From NCBI RefSeq assembly GCF_003457605.1, contig NZ_QRAN01000024.1:1-50696 (forward strand): a stretch of 50,696 nucleotides of DNA, in the 5' to 3' direction. How positions within the stretch are numbered: the stretch's first letter is position 1; each line of letters begins with the position of its first letter. This document shows positions 8,523 through 16,603 of this stretch, in pieces. Source of the stretch: Seongchinamella sediminis (GTDB lineage: Bacteria > Pseudomonadota > Gammaproteobacteria > Pseudomonadales > Halieaceae). Under the pieces are notes generated by a model, which saw only the letters and a list, made by a program, of their open reading frames with translations, ran no database searches and was not told the DNA's origin. Made by a program: the position numbers and the translations under genes.

Positions 8523-9554
8523 TTATTTATGACCAAAGAAGTAGGCCAGCCCCAGGTTCACGCCAAAGGCCGAGGCATCGTGAAAATCGACGTCGGAGTT
8601 GATGTCAGCGTAGACCAGCGAGCCGAATGCTCGCCAGTTGCCGTGACCCATGGCCAGGTTGCGGAAAGTTGTCACGTTAAACACGTACCCGTCGCTATCG
8701 AGCTTGCGTCCGTATACAGGATTGGCCTGATCGAAGTCCGAATTTAAGAATTGCGCTGTGGCAGCCAGGTTCCAGTCCATGCCGACATACCCGTAGGTGA
8801 GCTTTGCCGAGGATGTATCGGCAGATAGCGCATCGCCATCCCGGTCAGTGGCACCGACGATTAACTCAGGTTGCAGTATGTGGTTGCCATTTTTCCAGCG
8901 GTACCCCAGCGCAAACCGGCTATCATTGCCGTCCCGGCGCAGGAGCTGAATTTCTCCGGTTGTCAGGCCCAGCGCGGGATCCGTACCACTGCGCTCATTA
9001 TCGATGTCAATATCCCGGGTGCTAATCTGGACATAGATGTTGGAGCCAAAAATGCGCCGCCAGTCAAAACGCAGGCCACGTGAGTCTCGATCAGCATCAT
9101 TTCGCGGCGAACCTGCCAGGTAGGGGTCTTCCCAGACTTCTCCCGGGATACCGCTGAACAGCAGACTGATGCCGGTTACGCCAGCTTCGTCCCACTCTTT
9201 GCGTATGCCCAGGCGGCTGGAGAGGTCCAGGGTCACCAAGTCCTCCAGGCTGCTGCCGAAAAACGCTTCCATGCGGTTGCCGAAGGCATAGTTCACCTCA
9301 CCCGAAAACGACGGATAAACATCACTGTTGGAATCGGGCGATTGGTTAACAGACTGTATGGTGTCATCGCCGATGTCGATCAGCTTATTACCGCTCACGA
9401 GGTTGCTCTTCAAATCCAGATAGCCGCCACCGAAAAGCAAGTTGCCGTAGAAGCCCTTTTCGGCGCGGACCTTATCATCGGTGGCATGCACCCCGGTTGA
9501 AACGCAATACAGTGCCATCAACACCAATTTTCTTACTGAGTTCATTCGGACCAT
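8523..9554 (-). CDS. outer membrane protein, DUF2860-like
   Basis: The 343-residue product has a signal peptide (cleavage near GVHAT) and then the opening EKGFYGNLLFGGGYLDLKSN. The repeated amphipathic strands end in GLAYFFGHK. This matches the DUF2860 family of outer-membrane barrels seen in marine gammaproteobacteria. GGAG lies about ten bases upstream of the ATG at 9554; an internal ATG at 9545 is a possible alternative. It is probably a passive channel. Its position between two exported hydrolases suggests it lets their substrate into the periplasm, which is an inference from context only. Confidence 0.6.
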   Translation of the reverse strand: MVRMNSVRKLVLMALYCVSTGVHATDDKVRAEKGFYGNLLFGGGYLDLKSNLVSGNKLIDIGDDTIQSVNQSPDSNSDVYPSFSGEVNYAFGNRMEAFFGSSLEDLVTLDLSSRLGIRKEWDEAGVTGISLLFSGIPGEVWEDPYLAGSPRNDADRDSRGLRFDWRRIFGSNIYVQISTRDIDIDNERSGTDPALGLTTGEIQLLRRDGNDSRFALGYRWKNGNHILQPELIVGATDRDGDALSADTSSAKLTYGYVGMDWNLAATAQFLNSDFDQANPVYGRKLDSDGYVFNVTTFRNLAMGHGNWRAFGSLVYADINSDVDFHDASAFGVNLGLAYFFGHK

Positions 9555-9569
9555 TGCCTGGATTCTCCA

Positions 9570-9773
9570 TTAAAAGATTAGGGCTTTCGTTGCCCACGGA
9601 ATATTCGTTGTTTCAACATAGCGCCACCGCACGATATTGAGCAGCAACTGCTCATTGTGCGTCTCACAAATCGAGTCGTTCAGTTCCCAGTGGTGATGCT
9701 CCATGACTTGGGTGTGAAAGGAGGCACAACCGTTCAATCCGACAGCTGCGCTGCCGAGCATCATCAGTACCAA
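9570..9773 (-). pseudogene. 5' remnant of an outer membrane lipoprotein gene
   Basis: The 67-residue frame begins with a hydrophobic segment and a lipobox-like VGLNGC. It then shows ETHNEQLLLNIVRWRYVET, which resembles the conserved NEQLLLNIVRLRY block near the start of a widespread family of large proteobacterial lipoproteins. In that family several hundred residues follow; here the frame ends within 15 residues. The start is unclear, with TTG at 9773 or ATG at 9764 or 9761. I read it as a deletion remnant just upstream of the DUF2860 gene. A small functional lipoprotein cannot be excluded. Confidence 0.45.
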
Positions 9774-9899
9774 GGTCTTTTTGATCGATTAAACCCGTTC
9801 AATTAATCGTGTTCTTGTTTGCTGCAGGTTCGGTGGAAAGTTCAATCTGCGCCGTGCAGGAACGCCCCTCCACCGAATCCGTGACTGTTGCCGCTCCGG

Positions 9900-11396
9900 T
9901 TAGTCGAAGACAGAACCGGTGGGCGGGAAATAGTCGACCGGCCCGTCGCCGCGAATAAAGATCCGGTGGTTGAACCGGACGAAGTTGAGTTCGCCAGACG
10001 GATCTTCGAGCAATTCACCAAGGGCGCCCTCGTTCGGACCTTCGGTGATGATGAAATAGCCATCGGCCGTGTTGGCCACATTGGCAGGCGCGGGATCCTG
10101 GCCCTTGGTCAAGGCGGAGAACTGGACAAACACATATTTGTCGCCCTCTTTGCGAATCTCGATGTTTTGGGAGTTACCCTTGAAGACGCCGACGAAGGGA
10201 TCGAGCACAGCCGGATCCACGCCCGCTGCGACCGGAGAGTCGGCCTCGATTCCCGTGAAGGCTTTGACCGCTGCGTCCGTAATTTTACTGTAGGCTTCGG
10301 CACCGCGATCGCTGTGGACCATGACCACCACGGCAAAGTCGCGATCCGGGATCAGCTTCAGAAAAGAACGCGTGCCGGGCCAGTTCCCCCCGTGGTAGGG
10401 GCTGGTGACCCCGTCGTAATCGTGGATGAACCATGTCAACCCTGTAAAGTCGCCGGCCTCAGCCTCGACTGCCGGAGCGTGGGCATAGTCCAGCGCTTCC
10501 ATGGACAACAGCTGGTTCCCGGAGGCATCCTTGCCGTCCAGCTGAAAGCGAGCGTATTTCAGCATGTCGGTAACCGTAGACCGGAGCGCGCCGGAGGCTG
10601 CGGACTCTCTGATCAACGGAATGTAGTACGGCTTGAGATCACTGATGCTGCCTTCCCCGTAGATCGGCGGATGACCCCATGCGTAATCTTTAGCCGGCGG
10701 AGTGGGGTCGTAGTTAAAGGATGACGAATCCATGCCGAGCGGAGTCAACAGGTTCTCTTCGATCAGGTCCTCGATCGGCTTTCCGCCGACATGCGACACC
10801 ACATGGGTAGCGAAGGTGATACTGGTGTTGTTGTACATCCAGGTTTGACCGAACGGATAGATCTGCGGAATATATGCCCCCTGGAGCATGACCTTCTCGC
10901 TGATCGACCCGCCCGGAGGAACACGAAGGAACCCATGGTCGCCATACCAGCCAGCGCGATGGTGGAACAGGTCAACGACTTTTGCTTTGGAAGTGGCCTC
11001 GAAATCCGCGACCCTCCACCACGGCAGGATGTCGACGACACGCGCGTTCAAATCCAGTTTGCCCTGTTCCGACAGCTGCATGGCCACCGTCGAAAGGAAG
11101 GTTTTTGTCACCGAGCCAATTTGAAACTGCGTATCAGGGGTAACGGCCTCGTCGGTGCCTACCTTGGTGACACCGATTCCGGCGCCGTAGGCGTTGGGCC
11201 CGTAGATGACACCGATCCCGAGCCCTGGTATGCGCATTTCTTTCGCAATTTCAGTGGCTTCGGCGACAACTGCGTCAAAGACTGCTTGTCCCTCTTCCTT
11301 AGTCATGGGCTGTTGGTTCTCCTGTGCAAGTGCCGGTTGAATTGCACATAATGACGAAATAATTAAGGCAAATGATAGTTTCATTAGATTCTTCAC
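9900..11396 (-). CDS. class C beta-lactamase-fold serine hydrolase (MlrB-like), exported
   Basis: The 498-residue serine hydrolase belongs to the beta-lactamase/transpeptidase-like family (Pfam Beta-lactamase, PF00144). The catalytic motifs are S95-V-T-K98, Y188-N-N190 and a HGG near residue 345 (YHGGNWPG) in the KTG position. The start is a GTG at 11396 with AGGAGA six bases upstream, giving a clean signal peptide ending ALAQ. About 110 residues follow the catalytic domain as a small beta-rich C-terminal domain, as in many peptidases and esterases of this group. MlrB, the second enzyme of microcystin degradation, is of this fold, and an MlrC homologue lies 3.5 kb away. True antibiotic resistance is not implied. 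It is the last gene of the amidohydrolase operon, 102 bases after the class A gene. Confidence 0.85.
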   Translation of the reverse strand: MKNLMKLSFALIISSLCAIQPALAQENQQPMTKEEGQAVFDAVVAEATEIAKEMRIPGLGIGVIYGPNAYGAGIGVTKVGTDEAVTPDTQFQIGSVTKTFLSTVAMQLSEQGKLDLNARVVDILPWWRVADFEATSKAKVVDLFHHRAGWYGDHGFLRVPPGGSISEKVMLQGAYIPQIYPFGQTWMYNNTSITFATHVVSHVGGKPIEDLIEENLLTPLGMDSSSFNYDPTPPAKDYAWGHPPIYGEGSISDLKPYYIPLIRESAASGALRSTVTDMLKYARFQLDGKDASGNQLLSMEALDYAHAPAVEAEAGDFTGLTWFIHDYDGVTSPYHGGNWPGTRSFLKLIPDRDFAVVVMVHSDRGAEAYSKITDAAVKAFTGIEADSPVAAGVDPAVLDPFVGVFKGNSQNIEIRKEGDKYVFVQFSALTKGQDPAPANVANTADGYFIITEGPNEGALGELLEDPSGELNFVRFNHRIFIRGDGPVDYFPPTGSVFD

Positions 11397-11498
11397 TGGA
11401 TTTCTCCTGTTGCTATAACAATGGTTCTTCCTGTAGAGCCCTGTCTTCGCCGTGCAAGATCGCATCGGCAGAACCCGCGCTCCGCAACGTTTTCCGGT

Positions 11499-12497
11499 TT
11501 ACTGCTTCGCCATCTGCCCAACATAGAAGTAGTCGAACAGCGAGCGGGCGACCTCTGCAATGGCCCGGTCCCTGTCCGTCTCGGATGTCTCGCTGCTCTT
11601 GGTGAACACGGCGATGGCAAACCGACGACCGTCGGGGAGCGTGATATAGCCGACGTCATTGGCCACCCCGCCTATGGTTCCGGTCTTGTGCGCCACGGGC
11701 GTTCCCCTGGGCAGCAGCCCCTTGAGCCGGCCAGCGCCGGTGCGCGTGCGCGACATGACATCAATCAGGAAGTCGCGGCTCTCGGGGCTTGTCGCCGTGC
11801 CACTGTCGATGGCAAGCAGGAGCAGCAGCATCGCAAGGGGCGTTGCCTGGTCGCGGGGATCTGCCTCGAAGTCCAGATTGCGGTCACCCTGGATCTTCAA
11901 GAGCTCCGGCCGGGCCCTGAAGGCCTCTGTGGCGAGTTTTTGCGTGGCCGGTCCCGGCAAACCATAGAACTCCCCGATGATCTCGCCGGTCAGCCGATCG
12001 ACCCTGAAATCAGTGATCCCGAGCCTGCGCAGATATTTGGTCACTGCCGCGGGTCCACCGGCCAGCCCCATCGAAATGTCGGTCGCCGTGTTGTCGCTCT
12101 CTGTGATCATCACCTCGATCAGGTTCGCGATCGACAACTGGAGCCCAGGGTGAACGAATGTGCCATTAAGCGCAGCGTCCCCGATCATCATCATATCGAG
12201 TGTGACATCGACCATCTGGTCGAGCCGCAGCTCCCCCCTGTCCACGCGATCCAGCACGGCAGCGGCGATTGCGACCTTGTAGGTGCTGGCCATGGCGAAG
12301 GTCTCATTGCCATTCAACGCGATGACTTCATCGCCGCCGATTTCCTGCGCCGCGAAGCCGATGCGCCCGGCAAGCTTCGTCACGACCCGTTCGATCGCGG
12401 CTGCAACGGGCTGTGCCTCTGTTGTCTGGCTGTATGCCGGGCCGAGGGTGGACGCTGTGGCAAGTGCCAGGGCCATAATGACGTTACGATATTTCAT
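11499..12497 (-). CDS. class A beta-lactamase-fold serine hydrolase lacking an obvious Glu166
   Basis: The 332-residue protein has a signal peptide ending AYSQ. Class A motifs are S71-T-Y-K74, S134-D-N136 and HKTGT near residue 276. AAGGAG eight bases before the ATG supports the start. After the DR of the omega loop (D167-R168), the residue aligned with the deacylating Glu166 of TEM-type enzymes is Thr170. The loop is also about 40 residues longer before the conserved RDQATP block. The protein may therefore be a slow hydrolase, a peptidase or an esterase rather than a strong beta-lactamase. A close relative is at 43155-44165, and a deleted copy of its 3' end is at 20088. It is the sixth gene of the operon running from 19973 to 9900. 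Confidence 0.85.
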   Translation of the reverse strand: MKYRNVIMALALATASTLGPAYSQTTEAQPVAAAIERVVTKLAGRIGFAAQEIGGDEVIALNGNETFAMASTYKVAIAAAVLDRVDRGELRLDQMVDVTLDMMMIGDAALNGTFVHPGLQLSIANLIEVMITESDNTATDISMGLAGGPAAVTKYLRRLGITDFRVDRLTGEIIGEFYGLPGPATQKLATEAFRARPELLKIQGDRNLDFEADPRDQATPLAMLLLLLAIDSGTATSPESRDFLIDVMSRTRTGAGRLKGLLPRGTPVAHKTGTIGGVANDVGYITLPDGRRFAIAVFTKSSETSETDRDRAIAEVARSLFDYFYVGQMAKQ

Positions 12498-12535
12498 TTT
12501 AGGTTTCTCCTTGAGAATTACGAGCCGTCGGTGTG

Positions 12536-13261
12536 TCAACGCCTGGCTCCGGTGGTGACGGTTTTCGCGGACGCATCAACAACGCCATTCCCGCCCAAGT
12601 CTTCCCGTCGCTCGACGGTGTTGGCATATAGGGTCCAGCCGCTGAGCATGCGCGCCTCTCCATCGAGGATGTATATGGTATTGTCGCTTGCTTCGACTCG
12701 CAGCTTGCCGGACATCTGAACCGGCACATAAAGAGACTGGCCCTGCGGATCGTCCAGCAATCTCACCCGCACGAGCGTGTTCGGCGGAGGGGTCGGAAGA
12801 TGGCTGCACATTCCCACCTGGGAGACGAGATAGCCGAAGTAGGTGCCATCGGCGGCCTGCGGCGCGGGGATCAGATAGCCCGATAGCGTAACCTCGGCCC
12901 CGTCCAGAGCGGGGTTCGTGGCCATGAGCGCGGTCTTCCGCTTTTTGGCGACCTCCCAGCGCTGGCTTAAAAGCGAATCGACATCTTGACCGTTGATCTC
13001 AAGCATGACCTTCGCCGCGTTGCGCCGGGCCGTGAGCCGGGCACGCTCATCTTCAGCAAGATCATCTTGCGAGAGCTTCTGATCCAGCTCGACCAAAAGC
13101 TTCAACTCATTGAGCAAATGTGGCCCCATGTCTCTGTAGGGATCGTCGAAGACTATGGCCAAAGGGTCCGCAAGGTCTGAAAACCTTATCTCTTCAGGCT
13201 GCGCAGACGCCTGTGTGGCGGCCGACATGGCCGCCACGAAGACGGAGGCCAAGAAGCGCAT
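12536..13261 (-). CDS. exported DUF3299 protein
   Basis: The 241-residue product has a signal peptide (cleavage near ASAQP), a charged helical segment (about residues 60-110) and a C-terminal domain with GYLIPAPQ....GYLVSQVGMCSHLPTPPPN. The Cys-x-His plus proline-run motif marks DUF3299, a periplasmic family of unknown function often found with metal or membrane-transport genes. GAGG lies seven bases before the ATG at 13261. The gene is 29 bases from the upstream amidohydrolase and 38 bases from the downstream class A gene, so it is co-transcribed with them. The conserved Cys and His could bind a metal, which would fit an operon of metal-dependent amidohydrolases. That link is an inference. 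Confidence 0.8.
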   Translation of the reverse strand: MRFLASVFVAAMSAATQASAQPEEIRFSDLADPLAIVFDDPYRDMGPHLLNELKLLVELDQKLSQDDLAEDERARLTARRNAAKVMLEINGQDVDSLLSQRWEVAKKRKTALMATNPALDGAEVTLSGYLIPAPQAADGTYFGYLVSQVGMCSHLPTPPPNTLVRVRLLDDPQGQSLYVPVQMSGKLRVEASDNTIYILDGEARMLSGWTLYANTVERREDLGGNGVVDASAKTVTTGARR

Positions 13262-13290
13262 GTTCACGCCTCGTTCTTTAAGCGTCACGA

Positions 13291-14916
13291 TCACTCGCCG
13301 CCCTTCGCCGGGAGGGCCGTGAAGTCACTGGGCATGCCGGTCGAGAATTCGGCATTCCATGCCTCCACCGAGATCGGTACGAAGCGCGGCTTGGCTTCGG
13401 GCTCAAACCGGATTGGCTGACCGGCGAAAACGGGAAGTACTTTGTCATCACGCAGCGCAACCTGACCATTGACGAGCACGGCTTTCATACCCGTTGAAGG
13501 GACGGCACCCTTTTCGTAGGTTGAATTGTCGGTGAATCGTTCGGGGTCAAACACGACGATATCGGCAACCATGCCGGTCTGCATGCGCCCGCGTTCCTGC
13601 ATGAACTTCAGACCGGTATCGCCGAGATGCCTGGCGGCGTTGTAGCTGAGGATCGAGATCAGCTGCATCATCGGAATGTTGTTTTCGCGACCGAGGCGGA
13701 TCGTTGTTCCTCGGGTGCCAGCCGCCCGGGGGTGGGTGTTGCCGAGCTGGTCCAGCGGGATATCCCACGGGCCGAGAAGCGGTTCGGGAGGAAGCGCGTC
13801 GCTGGCCACGGTGACGCCCTTCAGCGTCAGCCATTTCGGCGCATCTTCGGCGGGCATCTTGAACACGACGATCGGCTTGGTCGGATTGGCAACTGTGTCG
13901 GCCTTGAATGTCTCCAGGGTGTAGAAATCACCCGTAACCGGATCCTGCACGGTATCCTCATAGCGGTTGCCCAGGTCGTCGATCCAGCTCTCCGGCTGCA
14001 GGAACGACGCATTCAACGTTGTGGACCCGGCTGCGTAGGGATAGATTTCACCCCAGATGTTGTGGCCCTGTTCCTGAAGCCCAACAATCATTTGCTGGGC
14101 AAGCCGCCAGCCGGGGTTGTTGAAGTGAAGAACGATCGCCGGGGCACCCAGCGTCAGGGCATTAGCGATGAGTTCCTGCGCACCGTTGTTCTCGGTCGTG
14201 TCGGTGCCAAGCGTATAACGTGTATGTGCGCCCGTCGGGCGGCCATAGCGTGCGCCAACCTTCTGCACCTCGAACATCTCGCGGGAAGAGACGCCCTCCC
14301 TCATATAACCCACGGTGCTGCCAATGCCGGGTGCTCCCGCCTGCAGACCCTTGTCAATCTCTTCGAGAATCGCGTTGCCCTGTTCCAGGGTCGGGCGCGT
14401 TACGCTCCAGCCCGATTTCTTGCGGGTTTCCAAAGCGGCAATGGGACCGTTTACCAGGAAATCCCCCTCTGCCCCGTCGAGCACCACCGCGCGAGCCAAT
14501 TCGTGGCTGACCGCGCAGCCATAGTTGGCCTGGGTCACACCGGCGCGCGCTTCGTACCAGGCGGCGACATAGGATCCCGCGCAGCCCGCCTCGAAATCAA
14601 TGCCGCTGGTCATGCCGTCGCGCAAGCCGACCCGGTAGCCGATTGGCGTCTGCCAATGGAAATGGGTGTCGATGAAGCCCGGCGCCACGATATGGCCGCT
14701 GGCATCTATTGTCTCAGTGCCCTCAATCTTTTCTTTGGTGATCGCGACGATTCGACCGTCTTTTATGCCAACATTGGCGATGTCGTCATACAGGGTTTCA
14801 GGGTCCATGACCCGGCCGTTGTTGATGACCAGGTCATAGTCTTGAGCCAAGGCCGGCGCAGCACTCATGACGCTCATCAAGAGGGTTCCGATCAGTAGAT
14901 GTCGTTGCTTTTTCAT
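13291..14916 (-). CDS. exported D-aminoacylase-like amidohydrolase, paralog 1
   Basis: The 541-residue amidohydrolase has a signal peptide (ALAQD at 22-26), the NNGRVMDPET opening and a metal site typical of the N-acyl-D-amino-acid deacylase group. Ligands visible are H85-x-H87 (DTHFHW), the E109/C112 region (DFEAGCAG), a GAHTRYT histidine near 238, VLHFNNPG near 268 and an Asp in VASDA. The C-terminal ADIVVFDPE...STGMKAVLVNG block is also typical. Such enzymes split N-acyl-D-amino acids or related amides. The true substrate is unknown. Paralogs 2 and 3 follow upstream with very similar DNA. No strong ribosome site precedes the ATG at 14916, which lies 14 bases after the stop of paralog 2, so translational coupling is likely. 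Confidence 0.88.
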   Translation of the reverse strand: MKKQRHLLIGTLLMSVMSAAPALAQDYDLVINNGRVMDPETLYDDIANVGIKDGRIVAITKEKIEGTETIDASGHIVAPGFIDTHFHWQTPIGYRVGLRDGMTSGIDFEAGCAGSYVAAWYEARAGVTQANYGCAVSHELARAVVLDGAEGDFLVNGPIAALETRKKSGWSVTRPTLEQGNAILEEIDKGLQAGAPGIGSTVGYMREGVSSREMFEVQKVGARYGRPTGAHTRYTLGTDTTENNGAQELIANALTLGAPAIVLHFNNPGWRLAQQMIVGLQEQGHNIWGEIYPYAAGSTTLNASFLQPESWIDDLGNRYEDTVQDPVTGDFYTLETFKADTVANPTKPIVVFKMPAEDAPKWLTLKGVTVASDALPPEPLLGPWDIPLDQLGNTHPRAAGTRGTTIRLGRENNIPMMQLISILSYNAARHLGDTGLKFMQERGRMQTGMVADIVVFDPERFTDNSTYEKGAVPSTGMKAVLVNGQVALRDDKVLPVFAGQPIRFEPEAKPRFVPISVEAWNAEFSTGMPSDFTALPAKGGE

Positions 14917-14930
14917 TGAAATGTCCACTT

Positions 14931-16574
14931 TTACTTTGGTTTATCTTGCTTGCCGCCGTCCTTAGGGAAGGCGCCTGTGAAGGTATCTGGCATACCGGTC
15001 GTGAATTCGGAATTCCACGAGTCTAGCGAGATCGGCACGAAGCGCGGCTTGGCTTCGGGTTCAAACCGGATCGGTTGACCGGCGAAAACGGGAAGTACTT
15101 TGTCATCACGCAGCGCAACCTGGCCGTTGACAATCACAGCCTTCATGCCCGTCGACGGGACGGCACCTTTCTCGTAGGTCGAATTGTCCGTGAAGCGTTC
15201 GGGGTCAAACACCACGATATCAGCTACCATACCTTTCTGGATGCGACCGCGTTCTTGCATCGCCTTCAAGCCGGTATCGCCCAGATGCTTGGCCGCGTTG
15301 TAGCTGAGGATCGACATTAGCTGCATCATCGGGATGTTGTTTTCCCGACCGAGCCGGATCGTCGCAGCTCGGGTGCCAGCCGCCCGGGGGTGGGTGTTGC
15401 CGAGCTGGTCCAGCGGAATATCCCACGGGCCGAAGTGCGGTTCGACCGGAGGCGCGTCGCTGGCCACAGTGACGCCCTTGAGCGTCAGCCATTTTGGCGG
15501 ATCGTCGGCGGGCATCTTGAATACGACGATCGGCTTGGTCGGATTGGAAGCGGTGTCGGCCTTGAATGTCTCCAGGGTGTAGAAGTCGCCCGTGACCGGG
15601 TCCTGCACGGTATCTTCGTAGCGGTTGCCCAACTGCTCGACCCAGCTCTCCGGCTGCAGGAACGAGGCAATCAAAGTGGTGGACCCGGCAGCGTAGGGAT
15701 AGATTTCACCCCAGATGTTGTGGCCCCTTTCCTGCAGCCTTGAAATCAATTCGTGTGTCACGCGCCAGCCGGGGTTGTTGAAGTGCAGGACGATAGCAGG
15801 CGCGCCGAGCGCGATTGCGTTTGCAATGATTTCCTGCGCGCCGTTCACCTCGGTCGTGTCGGTGCCGAGCGTATAGCGTGTATGTGCGCCAGTCAGGCGG
15901 CCATAGCGTGCCCCGACCTTCTGCACCTCGAACATCTCGCGCGACGAGACGCCCTCTCTCATGTAGCCCACGGTGCTGCCGATGCCCGGCGCGCCTGCCT
16001 GCAGACCCTTGTCAATCTCTTCAAGAATCGCATTACCCTGTTCCAGGGTCGGGCGCGTCACGCTCCAACCCGATTTCTTCCGGGTTTCCAGCCAGGCAAT
16101 GGGACCGTCTATCAGGAAATCGCCCGTTGACCCGTCGAGTACCATCGCTCGGGCCAATTCGTGGCTGACCGTGCAGCCATAGTTGGCCTGGGTCACACCG
16201 GCACGCGCCTCGTACCAGGCGGCGAGATAAGATCCCGCACAACCCATCTCGACATCCATGCTGCTGGTCAAGCCGTCGCGCAAGCCGACCCGGTAGCCAA
16301 TGGGCGTCTGCCAAAGGAAATGGGTGTCGATAAACCCCGGAGCCACGATATGGCCGGTGGCATCGATCGTCTCGGTGCCCTCAATCTTGTCTTTGGTGAT
16401 CGCGACGATTCGACCGTCTTTTATGCCAACATTGGCGATGTCGTCATACAGGGTTTCAGGGTCCATGACCCGGCCGTTGTTGATGACAAGGTCATAGTCT
16501 TGAGCCAAGGCCGGCACAGCACTCATGACGCTCATCAAGAGGGTCCCGATCAGTAGATGTCGTGGCTTATTCAT
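14931..16574 (-). CDS. exported D-aminoacylase-like amidohydrolase, paralog 2, metal-ligand His replaced by Leu
   Basis: The 547-residue protein is closely similar to paralogs 1 and 3, with the same signal peptide and domain order. The usual metal motif H-x-H reads H85-F-L87 here. The codon CTT (16314-16316, minus strand) replaces CAT, a single-base change relative to paralog 1. The other candidate ligands (E109, C112, the GAHTRY histidine, LHFNNPG) remain. The enzyme may therefore bind one metal, be weak, or be inactive and kept for another role. Its sequence is a mosaic: the 5' part resembles paralog 1, while the middle and the 3' end resemble paralog 3. It starts 29 bases after paralog 3. 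The C-terminus has a short lysine-rich tail (DGGKQDKPK). Confidence 0.88.
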   Translation of the reverse strand: MNKPRHLLIGTLLMSVMSAVPALAQDYDLVINNGRVMDPETLYDDIANVGIKDGRIVAITKDKIEGTETIDATGHIVAPGFIDTHFLWQTPIGYRVGLRDGLTSSMDVEMGCAGSYLAAWYEARAGVTQANYGCTVSHELARAMVLDGSTGDFLIDGPIAWLETRKKSGWSVTRPTLEQGNAILEEIDKGLQAGAPGIGSTVGYMREGVSSREMFEVQKVGARYGRLTGAHTRYTLGTDTTEVNGAQEIIANAIALGAPAIVLHFNNPGWRVTHELISRLQERGHNIWGEIYPYAAGSTTLIASFLQPESWVEQLGNRYEDTVQDPVTGDFYTLETFKADTASNPTKPIVVFKMPADDPPKWLTLKGVTVASDAPPVEPHFGPWDIPLDQLGNTHPRAAGTRAATIRLGRENNIPMMQLMSILSYNAAKHLGDTGLKAMQERGRIQKGMVADIVVFDPERFTDNSTYEKGAVPSTGMKAVIVNGQVALRDDKVLPVFAGQPIRFEPEAKPRFVPISLDSWNSEFTTGMPDTFTGAFPKDGGKQDKPK

Positions 16575-16603
16575 TGAAATGTCGACTTCGATTTTGGTTT
16601 CTG

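Noticed and set aside
7360-8532. Long open frame of 390 codons on the strand opposite the prolidase-like amidohydrolase
   Set aside because: It mirrors a gene with full catalytic motifs and a signal peptide. Its own translation has no family features.
9900-12497. Beta-lactam resistance cassette
   Set aside because: Both proteins sit in an operon of periplasmic amidohydrolases, and the class A protein lacks an obvious Glu166. A peptide or amide role is more likely.
11421-12719. Open frame of 432 codons opposite the class A gene
   Set aside because: Shadow of a high-GC gene on the minus strand; no recognisable domain and no fitting ribosome site.
13627-14898. Open frame of 423 codons opposite amidohydrolase paralog 1, with similar frames opposite paralogs 2 and 3
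   Set aside because: The repeated shadows follow from the DNA similarity of the paralogs; the translations look non-biological.
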